A stretch of DNA of 64,000 bases from Nakamurella flava (GTDB taxonomy: Bacteria > Actinomycetota > Actinomycetes > Mycobacteriales > Nakamurellaceae): contig NZ_SZZH01000001.1 of the NCBI RefSeq assembly GCF_005298075.1, positions 1,488,001 to 1,552,000 on the forward strand, written 5' to 3'. The translations under genes were made by a program, and so were the position numbers. Below the pieces are notes generated by a model. It saw nothing but the letters and a program-made list of their open reading frames with translations. It made no database searches and was not told where the DNA came from. Below are positions 24,548 through 33,106 of the stretch, piece by piece. Each line of letters opens with the position of its first letter. The stretch's first letter is position 1.

Positions 24548-25438
24548 TCACCCGTTCAGCGCCGCGATGACCCCCGGGTGGAGCAGCCCGTTCGTGGCCA
24601 CCAGTGACGTCGATTCTGGACCGGTCGGGTGACCTGCCAGATCGGTCACGATCCCCCCGGCTTCGGCCACGATCGCGACCAGCGCGGCGATGTCCCAGAG
24701 GTTCAGCTCGGGTTCGGCGGCGATGTCCACGGCCCCCTCGGCGACCAGGAGGTACGAGTAGAAATCGCCGTAGCCGCGGACCCGCCAGCAGGAGTCGGCG
24801 AGCGCATCGAAAGCGGCCCGTCGTCCGGCCGCGCTCCACTCGGTCGGCTCGGAGAACGACAGCGAGGCGTCGGCCGTCGCGCCGACGGCGGAAACCCGGC
24901 AGGGCCGCGGGGCAGGGTCGGCTCCGGGTCCGGTGAACCTGGTCCAGGCGCCCCCGCCGGCCGACGCCCACCACCGTCGGGCCAGGGCCGGGGCACTGAC
25001 GACGCCGACCCGGAAGGCGGTTCCGCCGGGCGCAGTGGCGTCGTCCTCGAGCAGGCCGATCAGCGTCCCCCAGACCGGCACGCCGCGGACGAAATTCTTG
25101 GTGCCGTCGATGGGGTCGATGACCCACCGCCGCCCTGAGGTCGCAGCCGAGGACAGGCCGAACTCCTCGCCCAGGACGGTGTCGTCGGGACGCTCCGCCG
25201 CCAGGATCTCCCGCAGCGCCTGTTCGGTGGCCAGGTCGGCGTCGGTCACCGGCGTCAGGTCGGGCTTGCTGTCCACCCGCAGGTTCGCTGCCCCGAACCG
25301 CGGCAGGGTGACCGCATCGGCGGCGTCGGCCAATCTCAGGGCGAGCGCGAGATCGGCGTCGACGGACTGGTCCTTGGCGGGTGCGGGGCGATCGACCACG
25401 ACCGGCACTGTAAGACGGCCGGAGCAGTCTCCGCGCAC
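24548..25438 (-). CDS. hisN: Inositol-monophosphatase-family enzyme, probably histidinol-phosphatase
   Basis: A 296-residue lithium-sensitive-type phosphatase. The metal motifs are [22 protein letters not shown] and [10 protein letters not shown]. The [14 protein letters not shown] loop and the position near ftsE/smpB fit the actinobacterial HisN, the penultimate step of histidine synthesis, better than inositol phosphatase, but substrate choice cannot be proved here. The first codon is GTG; another GTG ten codons in is equally possible. Confidence 0.8.
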   Translation of the reverse strand: MRGDCSGRLTVPVVVDRPAPAKDQSVDADLALALRLADAADAVTLPRFGAANLRVDSKPDLTPVTDADLATEQALREILAAERPDDTVLGEEFGLSSAATSGRRWVIDPIDGTKNFVRGVPVWGTLIGLLEDDATAPGGTAFRVGVVSAPALARRWWASAGGGAWTRFTGPGADPAPRPCRVSAVGATADASLSFSEPTEWSAAGRRAAFDALADSCWRVRGYGDFYSYLLVAEGAVDIAAEPELNLWDIAALVAIVAEAGGIVTDLAGHPTGPESTSLVATNGLLHPGVIAALNG

Positions 25439-25452
25439 AGGGGCCGTACCCG

Positions 25453-26346
25453 TCAGCTTCCGGTGCGCTGCGCGTCGAGCTGGCGCTGGGCGTCGGCGAG
25501 CAGCCGGGTGATGTGGGCACCGAGCCGGACGTCGGCGACGGTGGGCCGGCCGTTGGTCGCGGCGGCCACCAGCTCACCGGCGGCGACGGCGAACACATTG
25601 GCGATGTCGCCTTCCGGTCGCGGTGGCATGCGATTGATGCCGTCCTCGCCCCACAGGGCGCACTCGAACGACGCGGCGGCGGGTGGGGCGAACTGGCTGA
25701 GCACCGCGGTGCTGGTCGCGCCCGAGTGGTGGTGCAGCACCAGCGTCACGAGGTCACCCTCGCCGGCGACCGCGGTCAGCGACTCCACCCGACCCAGCGC
25801 CGCCCCGAGGGTCGAGAGTGCGTGGGGCGCGGTGTCCCACAGGGCGCCCAGTTCCTGACGCCACGCGGACCCGCCGTAGGGGTTGCCGGGGGCCTGGAGT
25901 GAGCTGAGCCAGCGGAACCACGCGCCCTGCCATCCCGGGGTGGCCCGGACCTGCTCGAACCAGGCCCGCGAGGTGTCGACGAAGCGGTCGGTGAAGAACA
26001 CCAGCGAGGCGGTGCCGGCAGAGGTGACCGCGGCCTCCAGCCGGTCGGCGTCGGCGGGGTCGAGGGCGATCGGCTTGTCGAGCAGCACGTGCTTCCCGGC
26101 CGCGGCCGCCCGGATCGCCAGCGGCGCCTGCACGTCCGGAGGCACAGCGAACGCGACGGCGTCGACCCGGTCGATGAGATCGTCGAGGTCCTCCGCGGCG
26201 GAGACCTCGAGGTCGGCGGCCAGCTCGGCCGCGCGCTCGGGATTGCGACCCCAGACCCCGACCAGCTCGGCCGTGGGGCAGGCCCGCAGCCCGGGACCGT
26301 GCGCCCGCTCGGCCCAGGGTCCGGTGCCCACCAGTGCGAATCGCAT
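25453..26346 (-). CDS. Gfo/Idh/MocA family NAD(P)-dependent oxidoreductase
   Basis: A 297-residue oxidoreductase of unknown substrate, probably a sugar or inositol. The N-terminal Rossmann fold opens [20 protein letters not shown] (GxGxxA type), and the family EKP-like motif appears as LLDKPIAL. The C-terminal half is the mixed-sheet domain. It ends 14 bp before hisN begins. The 220 bp separating it from the divergent tadA fragment must hold promoters for both. Confidence 0.87.
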   Translation of the reverse strand: MRFALVGTGPWAERAHGPGLRACPTAELVGVWGRNPERAAELAADLEVSAAEDLDDLIDRVDAVAFAVPPDVQAPLAIRAAAAGKHVLLDKPIALDPADADRLEAAVTSAGTASLVFFTDRFVDTSRAWFEQVRATPGWQGAWFRWLSSLQAPGNPYGGSAWRQELGALWDTAPHALSTLGAALGRVESLTAVAGEGDLVTLVLHHHSGATSTAVLSQFAPPAAASFECALWGEDGINRMPPRPEGDIANVFAVAAGELVAAATNGRPTVADVRLGAHITRLLADAQRQLDAQRTGS

Positions 26347-26566
26347 CGTCGCTTCCTCTCGCCGGGACTTCGATCATCCTCCGCGTCACTGCGCCACGCC
26401 TGCTGTGACGGCGAGGCCACGGGCGGTCACCTCCTGTGGACAGGTTCCCGCCTGATGCGCCATCCGGGTTACCGTCGGCCTCGCTCGCCACCCGGATCAC
26501 CCATCCGCCCGGCCACCCTGGCCGCACTGATCAGCCCGACGGACCCATCGCACGAGGAGGCGCTCC

Positions 26567-26992
26567 ATGGCCCCGACCGCCACCGACCACATCCACGACG
26601 AGGTCCGCGAACTCGTCCGCCGCCGCGGCATCGACCCCATCGTCGACCACCGATCCATCCGCCACCTCATCGACGAAGTCATCGGCCACTACGAGGAACG
26701 GGTCCCCGTCTCGGCCCTGCCCCCACTCATCGACCGCGACGCCGCCGTCCGCCACGTCTTCGACGCCCTCGCCGGATTCGGCCCCCTGCAGCGCCACTTC
26801 GACGACCCCACCGTCGAAGAGATCTGGATCAACCAACCCGGCCGCGTCTTCGTCGCCCGCCGCGGACGCTCCGAACTCACCACCATCGTCCTGACCTCCG
26901 ACGAAGTCCGCGACCTCGTCGAACGCATGCTCAAACCCTCCGGACGACGCCTGGACCTCTCCAGCCCGTTCGTCGACGCGACTCTCTCATAG
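26567..26992 (+). pseudogene. tadA: Interrupted tadA/cpaF pilus ATPase gene, 5' part
   Basis: The first 137 codons of a Tad/Flp pilus secretion ATPase, then four foreign codons and a TAG. The N-terminal domain is normal: LIDEVIGHYEERVP, DALAGFGPLQRHFDDP and EEIWINQPGRVFVARRG. The sequence breaks off in LDLSSPFVDA, just before the family continues LPDGSRLHAVIP, which is found 17.5 kb away at 44452. Joining 26979 to 44452 restores the frame with no lost or extra base. Start ATG has GAGGAGG upstream. As it stands the fragment lacks the nucleotide-binding site and cannot be active. Confidence 0.93.
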
Positions 26993-27001
26993 ACGACAGG
27001 T
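26953..27001 (+). other. attL of element 1
   Basis: Left junction. The 5-bp core GACGC lies at 26975-26979, preceded by tadA codons and followed by the element half-site GACT at 26980-26983, eight variable bases, and GACGACAGGT at 26992-27001. The same half-site occurs inverted at the right end, equally spaced from the core. Confidence 0.85.
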
Positions 27002-27107
27002 TCACTCTCAGTGATTTCGGGCTCCAATTGCCGCTTCCCGAAGTGCTGCCCGCGTCGTTCGTAGAACTGTAATACATCTCCTGTTTGCGCTGATCACAGG
27101 GGGTTTC

Positions 27108-28214
27108 ATGCCGTTTAGAATTACGCGAGAGAAGCGAGATTCTGCTTTCTTATTCCGAATTCGAGGCGGCATCTTGGAACCGATCATCGAGCCGGTCACG
27201 ACCCTCGTTCCCGCGTCCGTAGGCCCAGCGATCGCGACTCCGTCTCGTGACACCGCGCGACGGGTGGACATCATCCGCAGGCGGATGGCGGACAGCTCCT
27301 TGCTCGCCTACGAAGCCGACTGGAACCACTTCACCGAGTGGTGCGCCGTCGCCGGCCACTCCCCAGTCCCGGCGAGCGAGGACGCGCTGCTCGACTACAT
27401 CGACTTCTGCACTGGCCCGAATGCCCGCAGCACGGCGACCCGGTGCCCGCCGAAGTCCGCACCGCTGTCGCTCTCCTCGATCCGTCGGCGCCTCGCCGCG
27501 ATCACGTTCGCCCACAACGCGGCGGGACTCCCCCTCCCCGCCTATCCCATCGTCAAGGACCGACTCGGTGTCGCGGAGCGGGAGATCGGGACGGCGAAGC
27601 GACAGGCCCGTCCAATCACCCAGGTGCAGCTGATCCAGGTTCTCAGTCTCCAACCGGACTCCCCCGCCGGCCGTCGGAATCGCGCGCTCCTGCTCCTCGG
27701 GTTCACCACCGGCCTCCGCCGAGCCGAACTCGTCGCCCTGGACCGCGGCCACGTGTCGTTCCTCGACGAGGGCGTCTCGGTCTTCGTTCCGAAGAGCAAG
27801 ACCGATCAGGGCCGCAACGGTAGAACCGTGTCGGTCCCCTACAGCCCCAACGCCGCCACATGTACGGGGACTGCGCTCCGCCGATGGTTCGCCGTCCTCG
27901 GTGACAGCGACGGTGCAGTGTTTCGACGGGTGCTCAAGGGCGGCACCGTGTCAGCGCAGCGGCTCGCCCCCGACGCGGTGTCCCTCCTGGTGAAGACCTC
28001 GATGTCGCAGCTCGGCGAGGACCCGACGGAGTACTCCGCACACTCCCTCCGCGCCGGTCTCGCCACCGCACTCGCCCGAGAAGGGGTCCCGTTGCCCCAG
28101 ATCATGGGCCAGACCGGGCACGCCGACGTGCACACCGCGATCGGCTACGTCAGGCTAGGTACGGCGTTCCGGGACAACCCCGTCGCCAAGCTCGGCGGCC
28201 TGTACCCGTCGTAG
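27108..28214 (+). CDS. Tyrosine recombinase (phage integrase family)
   Basis: A 368-residue site-specific recombinase. An N-terminal core-binding domain (about 55-150, SLLAYEADWNHFTEWC) is followed by the catalytic domain with R204 (TTGLRRAEL), K231 (KSKTDQ), H312 and R315 (AHSLRAG), H338 (QTGHADVH) and nucleophile Y347 (AIGYVRLG). All residues needed for activity are there. It sits 107 bp inside the left junction, but that junction bears serine-recombinase architecture, so this enzyme probably did not place the element. It may resolve multimers or mark an older insertion. GGGGG lies upstream of the ATG. Confidence 0.9.
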   Translation: MPFRITREKRDSAFLFRIRGGILEPIIEPVTTLVPASVGPAIATPSRDTARRVDIIRRRMADSSLLAYEADWNHFTEWCAVAGHSPVPASEDALLDYIDFCTGPNARSTATRCPPKSAPLSLSSIRRRLAAITFAHNAAGLPLPAYPIVKDRLGVAEREIGTAKRQARPITQVQLIQVLSLQPDSPAGRRNRALLLLGFTTGLRRAELVALDRGHVSFLDEGVSVFVPKSKTDQGRNGRTVSVPYSPNAATCTGTALRRWFAVLGDSDGAVFRRVLKGGTVSAQRLAPDAVSLLVKTSMSQLGEDPTEYSAHSLRAGLATALAREGVPLPQIMGQTGHADVHTAIGYVRLGTAFRDNPVAKLGGLYPS

Positions 28215-28238
28215 GCATGAGATCCGGGGGGATCGATC

Positions 28239-29591
28239 ATGGACGAAGAACAGCAGTTCCCGGCACCTCTCGTTCATCCGCTCGGATGGCCGGCTCCTGG
28301 CACCTCGACCACCGTCTACCGGGGGCCGCTCCTCGGCGTCATGCCTGATGGTGCAGAGGTCACGTTCCCTGGCGAACTTGCACTCACGTGGGAGCTCAAG
28401 CCGCTCGCCACATGGAGTCCCGCGGATCCCAACCTCGACGCCAGGCTTATCGACGACGTTCCCGGGCCAGCCGGAGGCACCGAGTTCTTGACTGCCAACT
28501 CGCCGATGCCACTCGATCACCCTGGTGAAAGTCGAGTCCGCAACCTCCGCGCTCACACGCAGCTCGGCGACGGAGCCGATCTTGACCGCGTGGTCTTCTT
28601 CCTCGGTACCGGGTTGCAGAGCGCACGGTGGGATCGGATTCAGTCCCCCGACGACCCTCACCCGGTGCGCGGCAGACTAACCATTCCCTTTGCCGAGTGG
28701 ATCATCACGATCGACCAGAGCAGCGACGAAGCGATGTTCAAGCGACTGAGACGCCAGAACGGAGGATGGGCGTTCACCCACCTCTGCGAGATCGTCCGCG
28801 CCGACGGAGCCAATTTCGACGCGTCAGTCGCGCTACCCATCGTGCAGGGGATCGCGACTGCCTTCACCTTCACCGTCGGACGAGAGATCAACGCCGCTCT
28901 CACCACCGGGACCTATAAGGGTGAGATCCGGTGGGCCTACTTCGGCAAGCCGGGCTTCACCGGGTGGAGCACGCCGTGGTCGTGGTCCGACACCCAGCGC
29001 GACGCCGAGCAGCTCCGGGAGCTACTCCCCCTCTGGCTCGCCAAGTGGCGAGACCCGGACCACCGACACACCCTCAGTTTGGCGGCGGGGTACCACTTCG
29101 TAGCGAATCGGACCGAGCCAGTCGATTCCGGGCTAGCTACCGCGATCTCAGCCCTCCTGTTGCTAGCTGAGCACACCGATCCCGGTCAGTTCGCCGCCGA
29201 CCCATCGGTATCCCAACAGGTGCGCAGCTTTCTCAGTCGGTGCAGCATCGACGTACAGCCGAGGCCGAACTACCCCGAACTTGAAAAGGCCGGAATCGAC
29301 TACTTCGCCGCCGAGCTCGCGAAGCCGCGCAGCGGCAAGAAACCCTGGTTGAAGGTGCCCCCCGACTCCGTCGACAGCGTCGTGTACGCCCGGAACGTCG
29401 TCGTCCATCCAAAGGCCCGCGAGCGGTCTACCGTTGCCAACCGAGTCTGGCACCAGGCGTGGGCCCTCTCCACCGAGTGGCTCACCCTGGGAATCCTCCA
29501 CTGGCTTGGCTACACCGGCACCTACGCGTCTCGCACCCTTGCGGGAGTCCGATGGCACGGCGCCGTCGAGCAGGTCCCTTGGGCACCGTAG
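28239..29591 (+). CDS. Large protein with C-terminal ApeA-like HEPN domain
   Basis: A 450-residue soluble protein. The N-terminal 250 residues are beta-rich and not recognised. The C terminus from about 295 is helical and holds the HEPN ribonuclease motif R385-x4-H390 (YARNVVVHP), followed by WALSTEWLTLGILHWLGYTG, the usual closing helix of ApeA-like HEPN proteins. That family includes abortive-infection RNases. It starts 24 bp after the tyrosine recombinase and is convergent with the AlbA_2 gene. A defence role is inferred from the domain and the mobile context; the domain call rests on motif pattern only. Confidence 0.65.
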   Translation: MDEEQQFPAPLVHPLGWPAPGTSTTVYRGPLLGVMPDGAEVTFPGELALTWELKPLATWSPADPNLDARLIDDVPGPAGGTEFLTANSPMPLDHPGESRVRNLRAHTQLGDGADLDRVVFFLGTGLQSARWDRIQSPDDPHPVRGRLTIPFAEWIITIDQSSDEAMFKRLRRQNGGWAFTHLCEIVRADGANFDASVALPIVQGIATAFTFTVGREINAALTTGTYKGEIRWAYFGKPGFTGWSTPWSWSDTQRDAEQLRELLPLWLAKWRDPDHRHTLSLAAGYHFVANRTEPVDSGLATAISALLLLAEHTDPGQFAADPSVSQQVRSFLSRCSIDVQPRPNYPELEKAGIDYFAAELAKPRSGKKPWLKVPPDSVDSVVYARNVVVHPKARERSTVANRVWHQAWALSTEWLTLGILHWLGYTGTYASRTLAGVRWHGAVEQVPWAP

Positions 29592-29612
29592 GCAAGGTCC
29601 ACAATCGGGGAG

Positions 29613-30911
29613 TCAGCGAGCGTTCTGATTCAACCGGTCGCGGAAGATCCTGCCTAGATCGAGTTGAGCCTCTGACAGCTCGACGCGGATAGACCCCTTG
29701 GCGACACCGCTGTGACTAGATGCGGTCACCTCCCACTCGATCTCCCCGCCCTCAGTATCGGGTTCGGCGATCAGAACCAGAGGTCTCTCAAAGACCTCTT
29801 TACCGTGAGCGTGTATGAGCGTGATATCCGCAGTGACCACCTGACGTCCATCACTGTCTTCGTACACGCTTGCACCAGCCGGGTAGTACGCCTGCGGTGT
29901 CCAGTCCATGACGTTCGCAAGGTCCAAACCAACCGGCCTCCCGAACTTTGGATCGCGCGGCACCGAGGTGGTTGAGCGCAGCACGACGGGGGTTATTCCC
30001 ACGGGCAGACGGATTGTGGCACGAACATCCCTCATTGCTTGCCCAGAGGTATTTCGCACCCAGATGGGGAATTTGTCGCCGAGTTGATCTCGTACCTCGT
30101 CTTCGGCCGCCGCGACCAACGACTCACCGAGCTCTTCGAGATAGCGCCGAATCAGAACCCATGGAAACTCCGACTCTCTCGGAGCCGTCCAGCCAAGAAC
30201 AACGGCCGGCCGGTTCTTCTCTTCAGCCTCATTCCCAAGGGCCGTCAGCCGTGCTTGCTCGCTCTCCAGCACGCGAGCGACAGCTTGAGGCGATCGATCA
30301 AACGGGTAGGCGACCAGGCTGCCTGTCGCGATCAACTCAGCGGGGACCACGGGATCCACTGCTCCCGCCAGCAGTCTCGCTTCCAGCATCCGAATCTGCT
30401 CGGTGTTCGCGTGACCGACAGACGTCTGCTGCCGCACGTAGATGGCACCCTCCTGCGCCGCTGGAGAGATACCGGTTGCCGACTTCCGCAACGTGTGAAT
30501 TCGATCCCCATCCCGAGGTCTCTCCACCACGAAGACGGATACGTTCACCGTCCCCACCGGCACGTGCTCAACCCGCCAGTCTGGGCCACCGTCCCCCAGA
30601 TACTGTCCCAAGGAGTTTCTTAGGGTTGCGGAGTCGATCGCCTCCACTCCAGGGGTCTCACCGCTACTGGCACCGACCACGATGTACCCGGTACCTTCAA
30701 ATTCCTCGGCCGCTCTCGATACCGATCGGTTAGCCATGCCAAGGATCTCCTTGGAGAGCGCAAACTGCCCCTCCTTCTGCTGCAGATCCAGTCGACTCTT
30801 CCACTCGACCGAGTAGGTCTCGTCCTCCGGTCCGGCGAAGACCACGGCGGCCACCAGCTTGTCCAGATCGCTGCCCCGAATCGCCCGGTCTCGCGGGATT
30901 CCCAGTACCAC
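29613..30911 (-). CDS. AlbA_2 (Schlafen-like) domain protein
   Basis: A 432-residue protein whose N terminus shows the AlbA_2 pattern: VEWKSRLDLQQKEG, then KEILGMANRS and GYIVVGASSG, a fold found in Schlafen proteins and in bacterial nucleic-acid-binding or defence proteins. The C-terminal half is beta-rich and unrecognised. It converges with the HEPN gene, with only 21 bp between stops. The substrate is unknown. Catalytic residues of Schlafen nucleases cannot be assigned with certainty. Confidence 0.65.
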   Translation of the reverse strand: MVLGIPRDRAIRGSDLDKLVAAVVFAGPEDETYSVEWKSRLDLQQKEGQFALSKEILGMANRSVSRAAEEFEGTGYIVVGASSGETPGVEAIDSATLRNSLGQYLGDGGPDWRVEHVPVGTVNVSVFVVERPRDGDRIHTLRKSATGISPAAQEGAIYVRQQTSVGHANTEQIRMLEARLLAGAVDPVVPAELIATGSLVAYPFDRSPQAVARVLESEQARLTALGNEAEEKNRPAVVLGWTAPRESEFPWVLIRRYLEELGESLVAAAEDEVRDQLGDKFPIWVRNTSGQAMRDVRATIRLPVGITPVVLRSTTSVPRDPKFGRPVGLDLANVMDWTPQAYYPAGASVYEDSDGRQVVTADITLIHAHGKEVFERPLVLIAEPDTEGGEIEWEVTASSHSGVAKGSIRVELSEAQLDLGRIFRDRLNQNAR

Positions 30912-31019
30912 GTCTGCCCCCTCCGTCGCCCGCCACGACTCCTCGGCGTCGACCTCGAGTCAGACACCGAGGTTCATTCAACCCTGAGCCCCCGACAGCG
31001 AATCAGCAGAACGGATGCG

Positions 31020-31223
31020 TTACGCGTCTTTGGCGGCGGCTCCCTTCGGAAGCTCACTCGCTCGGTGGTGCCAGCAGCGGTCGCCGACTCCCGCGGCGGG
31101 AGTTCCGCAGCCCGGATAGGTACACCTCGGCTTGCACGCATCCGAGCAGTAGCGGTCGCTTGCCCGCGCCCTCCGTCCGAGCTCGACGGTGTCTCCGCAT
31201 GTCCTGCATGTCCCCGCGATCAT
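31020..31223 (-). CDS. Small cysteine-rich (zinc finger) protein
   Basis: 67 residues with CRTCG at the start, CSDACKPRCTYPGC in the middle and CWHH near the end, enough for two small zinc sites. Proteins of this type are common in actinobacterial phages and integrative elements, and are thought to bind nucleic acid. It is divergent from the zinc-ribbon gene at 31303. The longer reading frame to 31346 lacks support. Confidence 0.5.
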   Translation of the reverse strand: MIAGTCRTCGDTVELGRRARASDRYCSDACKPRCTYPGCGTPAAGVGDRCWHHRASELPKGAAAKDA

Positions 31224-31302
31224 GCCAGCATCGTCGTACGCACGTTCGGGCTCGTCAACTCGGCGGATCTGTCGTACAGTCGAACCAACTAGAGGGGGGC
31301 AC

Positions 31303-31473
31303 ATGGTCAAGGTCGGTGACTTCGACGTCGAGTTCAGCAAGTGCAAGGTGTGCGGGGAGCCACAGGATCAGCTGCGTCAGTACCGGAGACCGGGAACCCT
31401 CCAGAATCAGACCCCGCGTCCGGTGCCCTACTACACCTGCGCGAAGGGACACCGCTCGTCACCGTACGACTGA
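31303..31473 (+). CDS. Small zinc-ribbon protein
   Basis: 56 residues, MVKVGDFDVEFSKCKVCGEP followed by a YYTCAKGH pair, giving a CxxC...CxxxH zinc site. A strong ribosome site GAGGGGGG lies before the ATG, which makes this short gene convincing although its function is unknown. Confidence 0.6.
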   Translation: MVKVGDFDVEFSKCKVCGEPQDQLRQYRRPGTLQNQTPRPVPYYTCAKGHRSSPYD

Positions 31474-31491
31474 GCCGGTATTGTCCGTTTC

Positions 31492-31746
31492 ATGTTCGGC
31501 AGCCTGCGACGCGGCCAATGGGTTCAGGTCCTCGCTGACGCCCACTCAGGCCCGAATGGCGTCCGCGCCGGTGCCCTGGGTCAAGTGGAGAACAGACTGC
31601 AGTCGTCCGGACCACCGGCCTATAGCGTCCGCTTCACTCACGGCGTCACATTCACCGTCGTCAACCTTCTCGGCAGCAACCTACGCAAGATCCCGTCACC
31701 ACCTGTGCGCCGCGCCCCCGTCCGTCCAAAGCGGCCACAGCGGTAA
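31492..31746 (+). CDS. Small SH3-like hypothetical protein
   Basis: 84 residues, MFGSLRRGQWVQVLADAH, then GALGQVENRL and YSVRFTHGVTFTVVNLLGSN. The pattern of short strands resembles the small beta-barrel proteins of phages. It follows the zinc-ribbon gene after 18 bp. Function unknown. Confidence 0.5.
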   Translation: MFGSLRRGQWVQVLADAHSGPNGVRAGALGQVENRLQSSGPPAYSVRFTHGVTFTVVNLLGSNLRKIPSPPVRRAPVRPKRPQR

Positions 31747-31775
31747 TCACGTAACGACACCCCTTCGGCGACCGA

Positions 31776-31976
31776 TCATGAATCTCCGCGGGTTTCGTTC
31801 AACAGCTCCTCCGCGGTCATGCCGGTGGTGTTCTCACCCAAGAGGCCGGCCAGCGGATCGGGGTCGTCCGGGCCCCACGGATCGCCGAGCTTGATCACCC
31901 CTTCCCTCACCATCCGGTCCCACGCGCTCTCCCCCGCGACGCCGTCGTCTTGCTCGTCCCCGCTCACCGTCCCCAC
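31776..31976 (-). CDS. Small acidic hypothetical protein
   Basis: 66 acidic residues from a GTG start, rich in Asp/Glu, ending TAEELLNETRGDS. The length and acidity recall antitoxins, but no toxin gene adjoins it. Low-confidence gene. Confidence 0.35.
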   Translation of the reverse strand: MGTVSGDEQDDGVAGESAWDRMVREGVIKLGDPWGPDDPDPLAGLLGENTTGMTAEELLNETRGDS

Positions 31977-32131
31977 CGCCCATCTCCTCGCCGCACGGTT
32001 CCCTCGTTGAGAGGTGCCGTCGTCACTCCGCCAACCCGATGCCTCGCCGACAACCTCTCGTCGATGGAACCGTGCGGCACCCGCCCGAAATCAGGTCCCG
32101 CACTTCGCGCCGCCCCTTCTACGCTCGCCCG

Positions 32132-32299
32132 ATGACCGAGATCCCGTGGAACCCGCAGGTCGTGTGCAAGCACCGGCAGTACCACCCCGTCCAGGACGGT
32201 AAGCCCGTCGCTCCCCACGCCTGCTGCGTCGACCAGTGCTGCGTCGAGTTGGCGAAGGAACATCACCGCAACTCCACCGTCCCTCGCCCCACCGACTGA
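32132..32299 (+). CDS. Small Cys/His-rich hypothetical protein
   Basis: 55 residues with CKHRQYHP and HACCVDQCCVELAKEHH, a possible metal site. No clear ribosome site; it may be leaderless. The 290 bp after it hold nothing that can be supported. Confidence 0.4.
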   Translation: MTEIPWNPQVVCKHRQYHPVQDGKPVAPHACCVDQCCVELAKEHHRNSTVPRPTD

Positions 32300-32590
32300 A
32301 CACCCGGCGACCACCTCCGGCGCGTCGTCGATCCTCAGCCCGACAAGCATTTCCGGTTCACCCGAAACCGCGGAGCTACTCTCTCGTCGACTATCGAACG
32401 AGGCGGGAGACCAGTCCACGGTGACCACGCGCAGCCCTCGAACTCCCATTCATGCCCAGCCGACGGATGCCGTCGACGGGTCCATCCCCGGGACACCCAC
32501 GCCCCGTTCTGCGACATTCATTCCCGCCTCAGTCCGCGGTGGGCATCCGTCGCCGCGGATGAGCACCGACGCGCCGCCGCAGCCGGCCAG

Positions 32591-33106
32591 ATGACCACCC
32601 CTTCCGCGGTGCGCTCCGCCGTGGACCGCGCCGAGAACGCCTACCTCGAGGCGACCCCGATCAGCGCCGATCTCATCCGCCCGCTCCTGTCAGCGGTTCA
32701 CGCGATCACCGCCGGAGAAGACATCTCCATCCCCACGGTGGCGCTCCGCGGGATCGCCCACTGCGCCGAGAACCTCGCCGCCGGCCTCATCCGCGCGGGC
32801 GTGCCGAGCACTCGCGTGGAGTTGGTTCACCTTCACGGTCTCCGCCGTCGGATCGGCGCCAGGTGGGAACACGATCCGCAGCTCACCCACACCGTCGTCC
32901 TGCTGGACCGACACACCGACACCGAGGTGATCGTGGATCTGTCCATCGCCGCGTTCGCTCCCGTTCCGCACCGCGACGTGTCGGTACGCGACCAGCTCGG
33001 CGGCGACCCAGGCCCGTTCGGCGACAGCCCCTACGTCGCCGATGTGGACGGGTACATGAGCGGTGACCGTGTCGCGTGGGACTTCTGCTCCGACACCCTC
33101 GAATAG
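32591..33106 (+). CDS. Putative papain-like-fold cysteine enzyme
   Basis: A 171-residue protein with no family recognised by name. The order C58 (GIAHCAENLAAGL, at the start of a helix), H100 (LTHTVVLL, in a strand) and D116 (VIVDLSIAAF, next strand) is that of papain-like and transglutaminase-like folds, including many small toxins and peptidases. No signal peptide or membrane segment is seen. The assignment is by pattern only; the protein could instead be inactive or structural. Confidence 0.5.
   Translation: MTTPSAVRSAVDRAENAYLEATPISADLIRPLLSAVHAITAGEDISIPTVALRGIAHCAENLAAGLIRAGVPSTRVELVHLHGLRRRIGARWEHDPQLTHTVVLLDRHTDTEVIVDLSIAAFAPVPHRDVSVRDQLGGDPGPFGDSPYVADVDGYMSGDRVAWDFCSDTLE

Noticed and set aside
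26089-27072. A 327-codon frame running through the tadA start and past the element junction
   Set aside because: It is the Arg/Pro-rich alternative frame of the tadA fragment and crosses the insertion point, so it cannot be an old gene.
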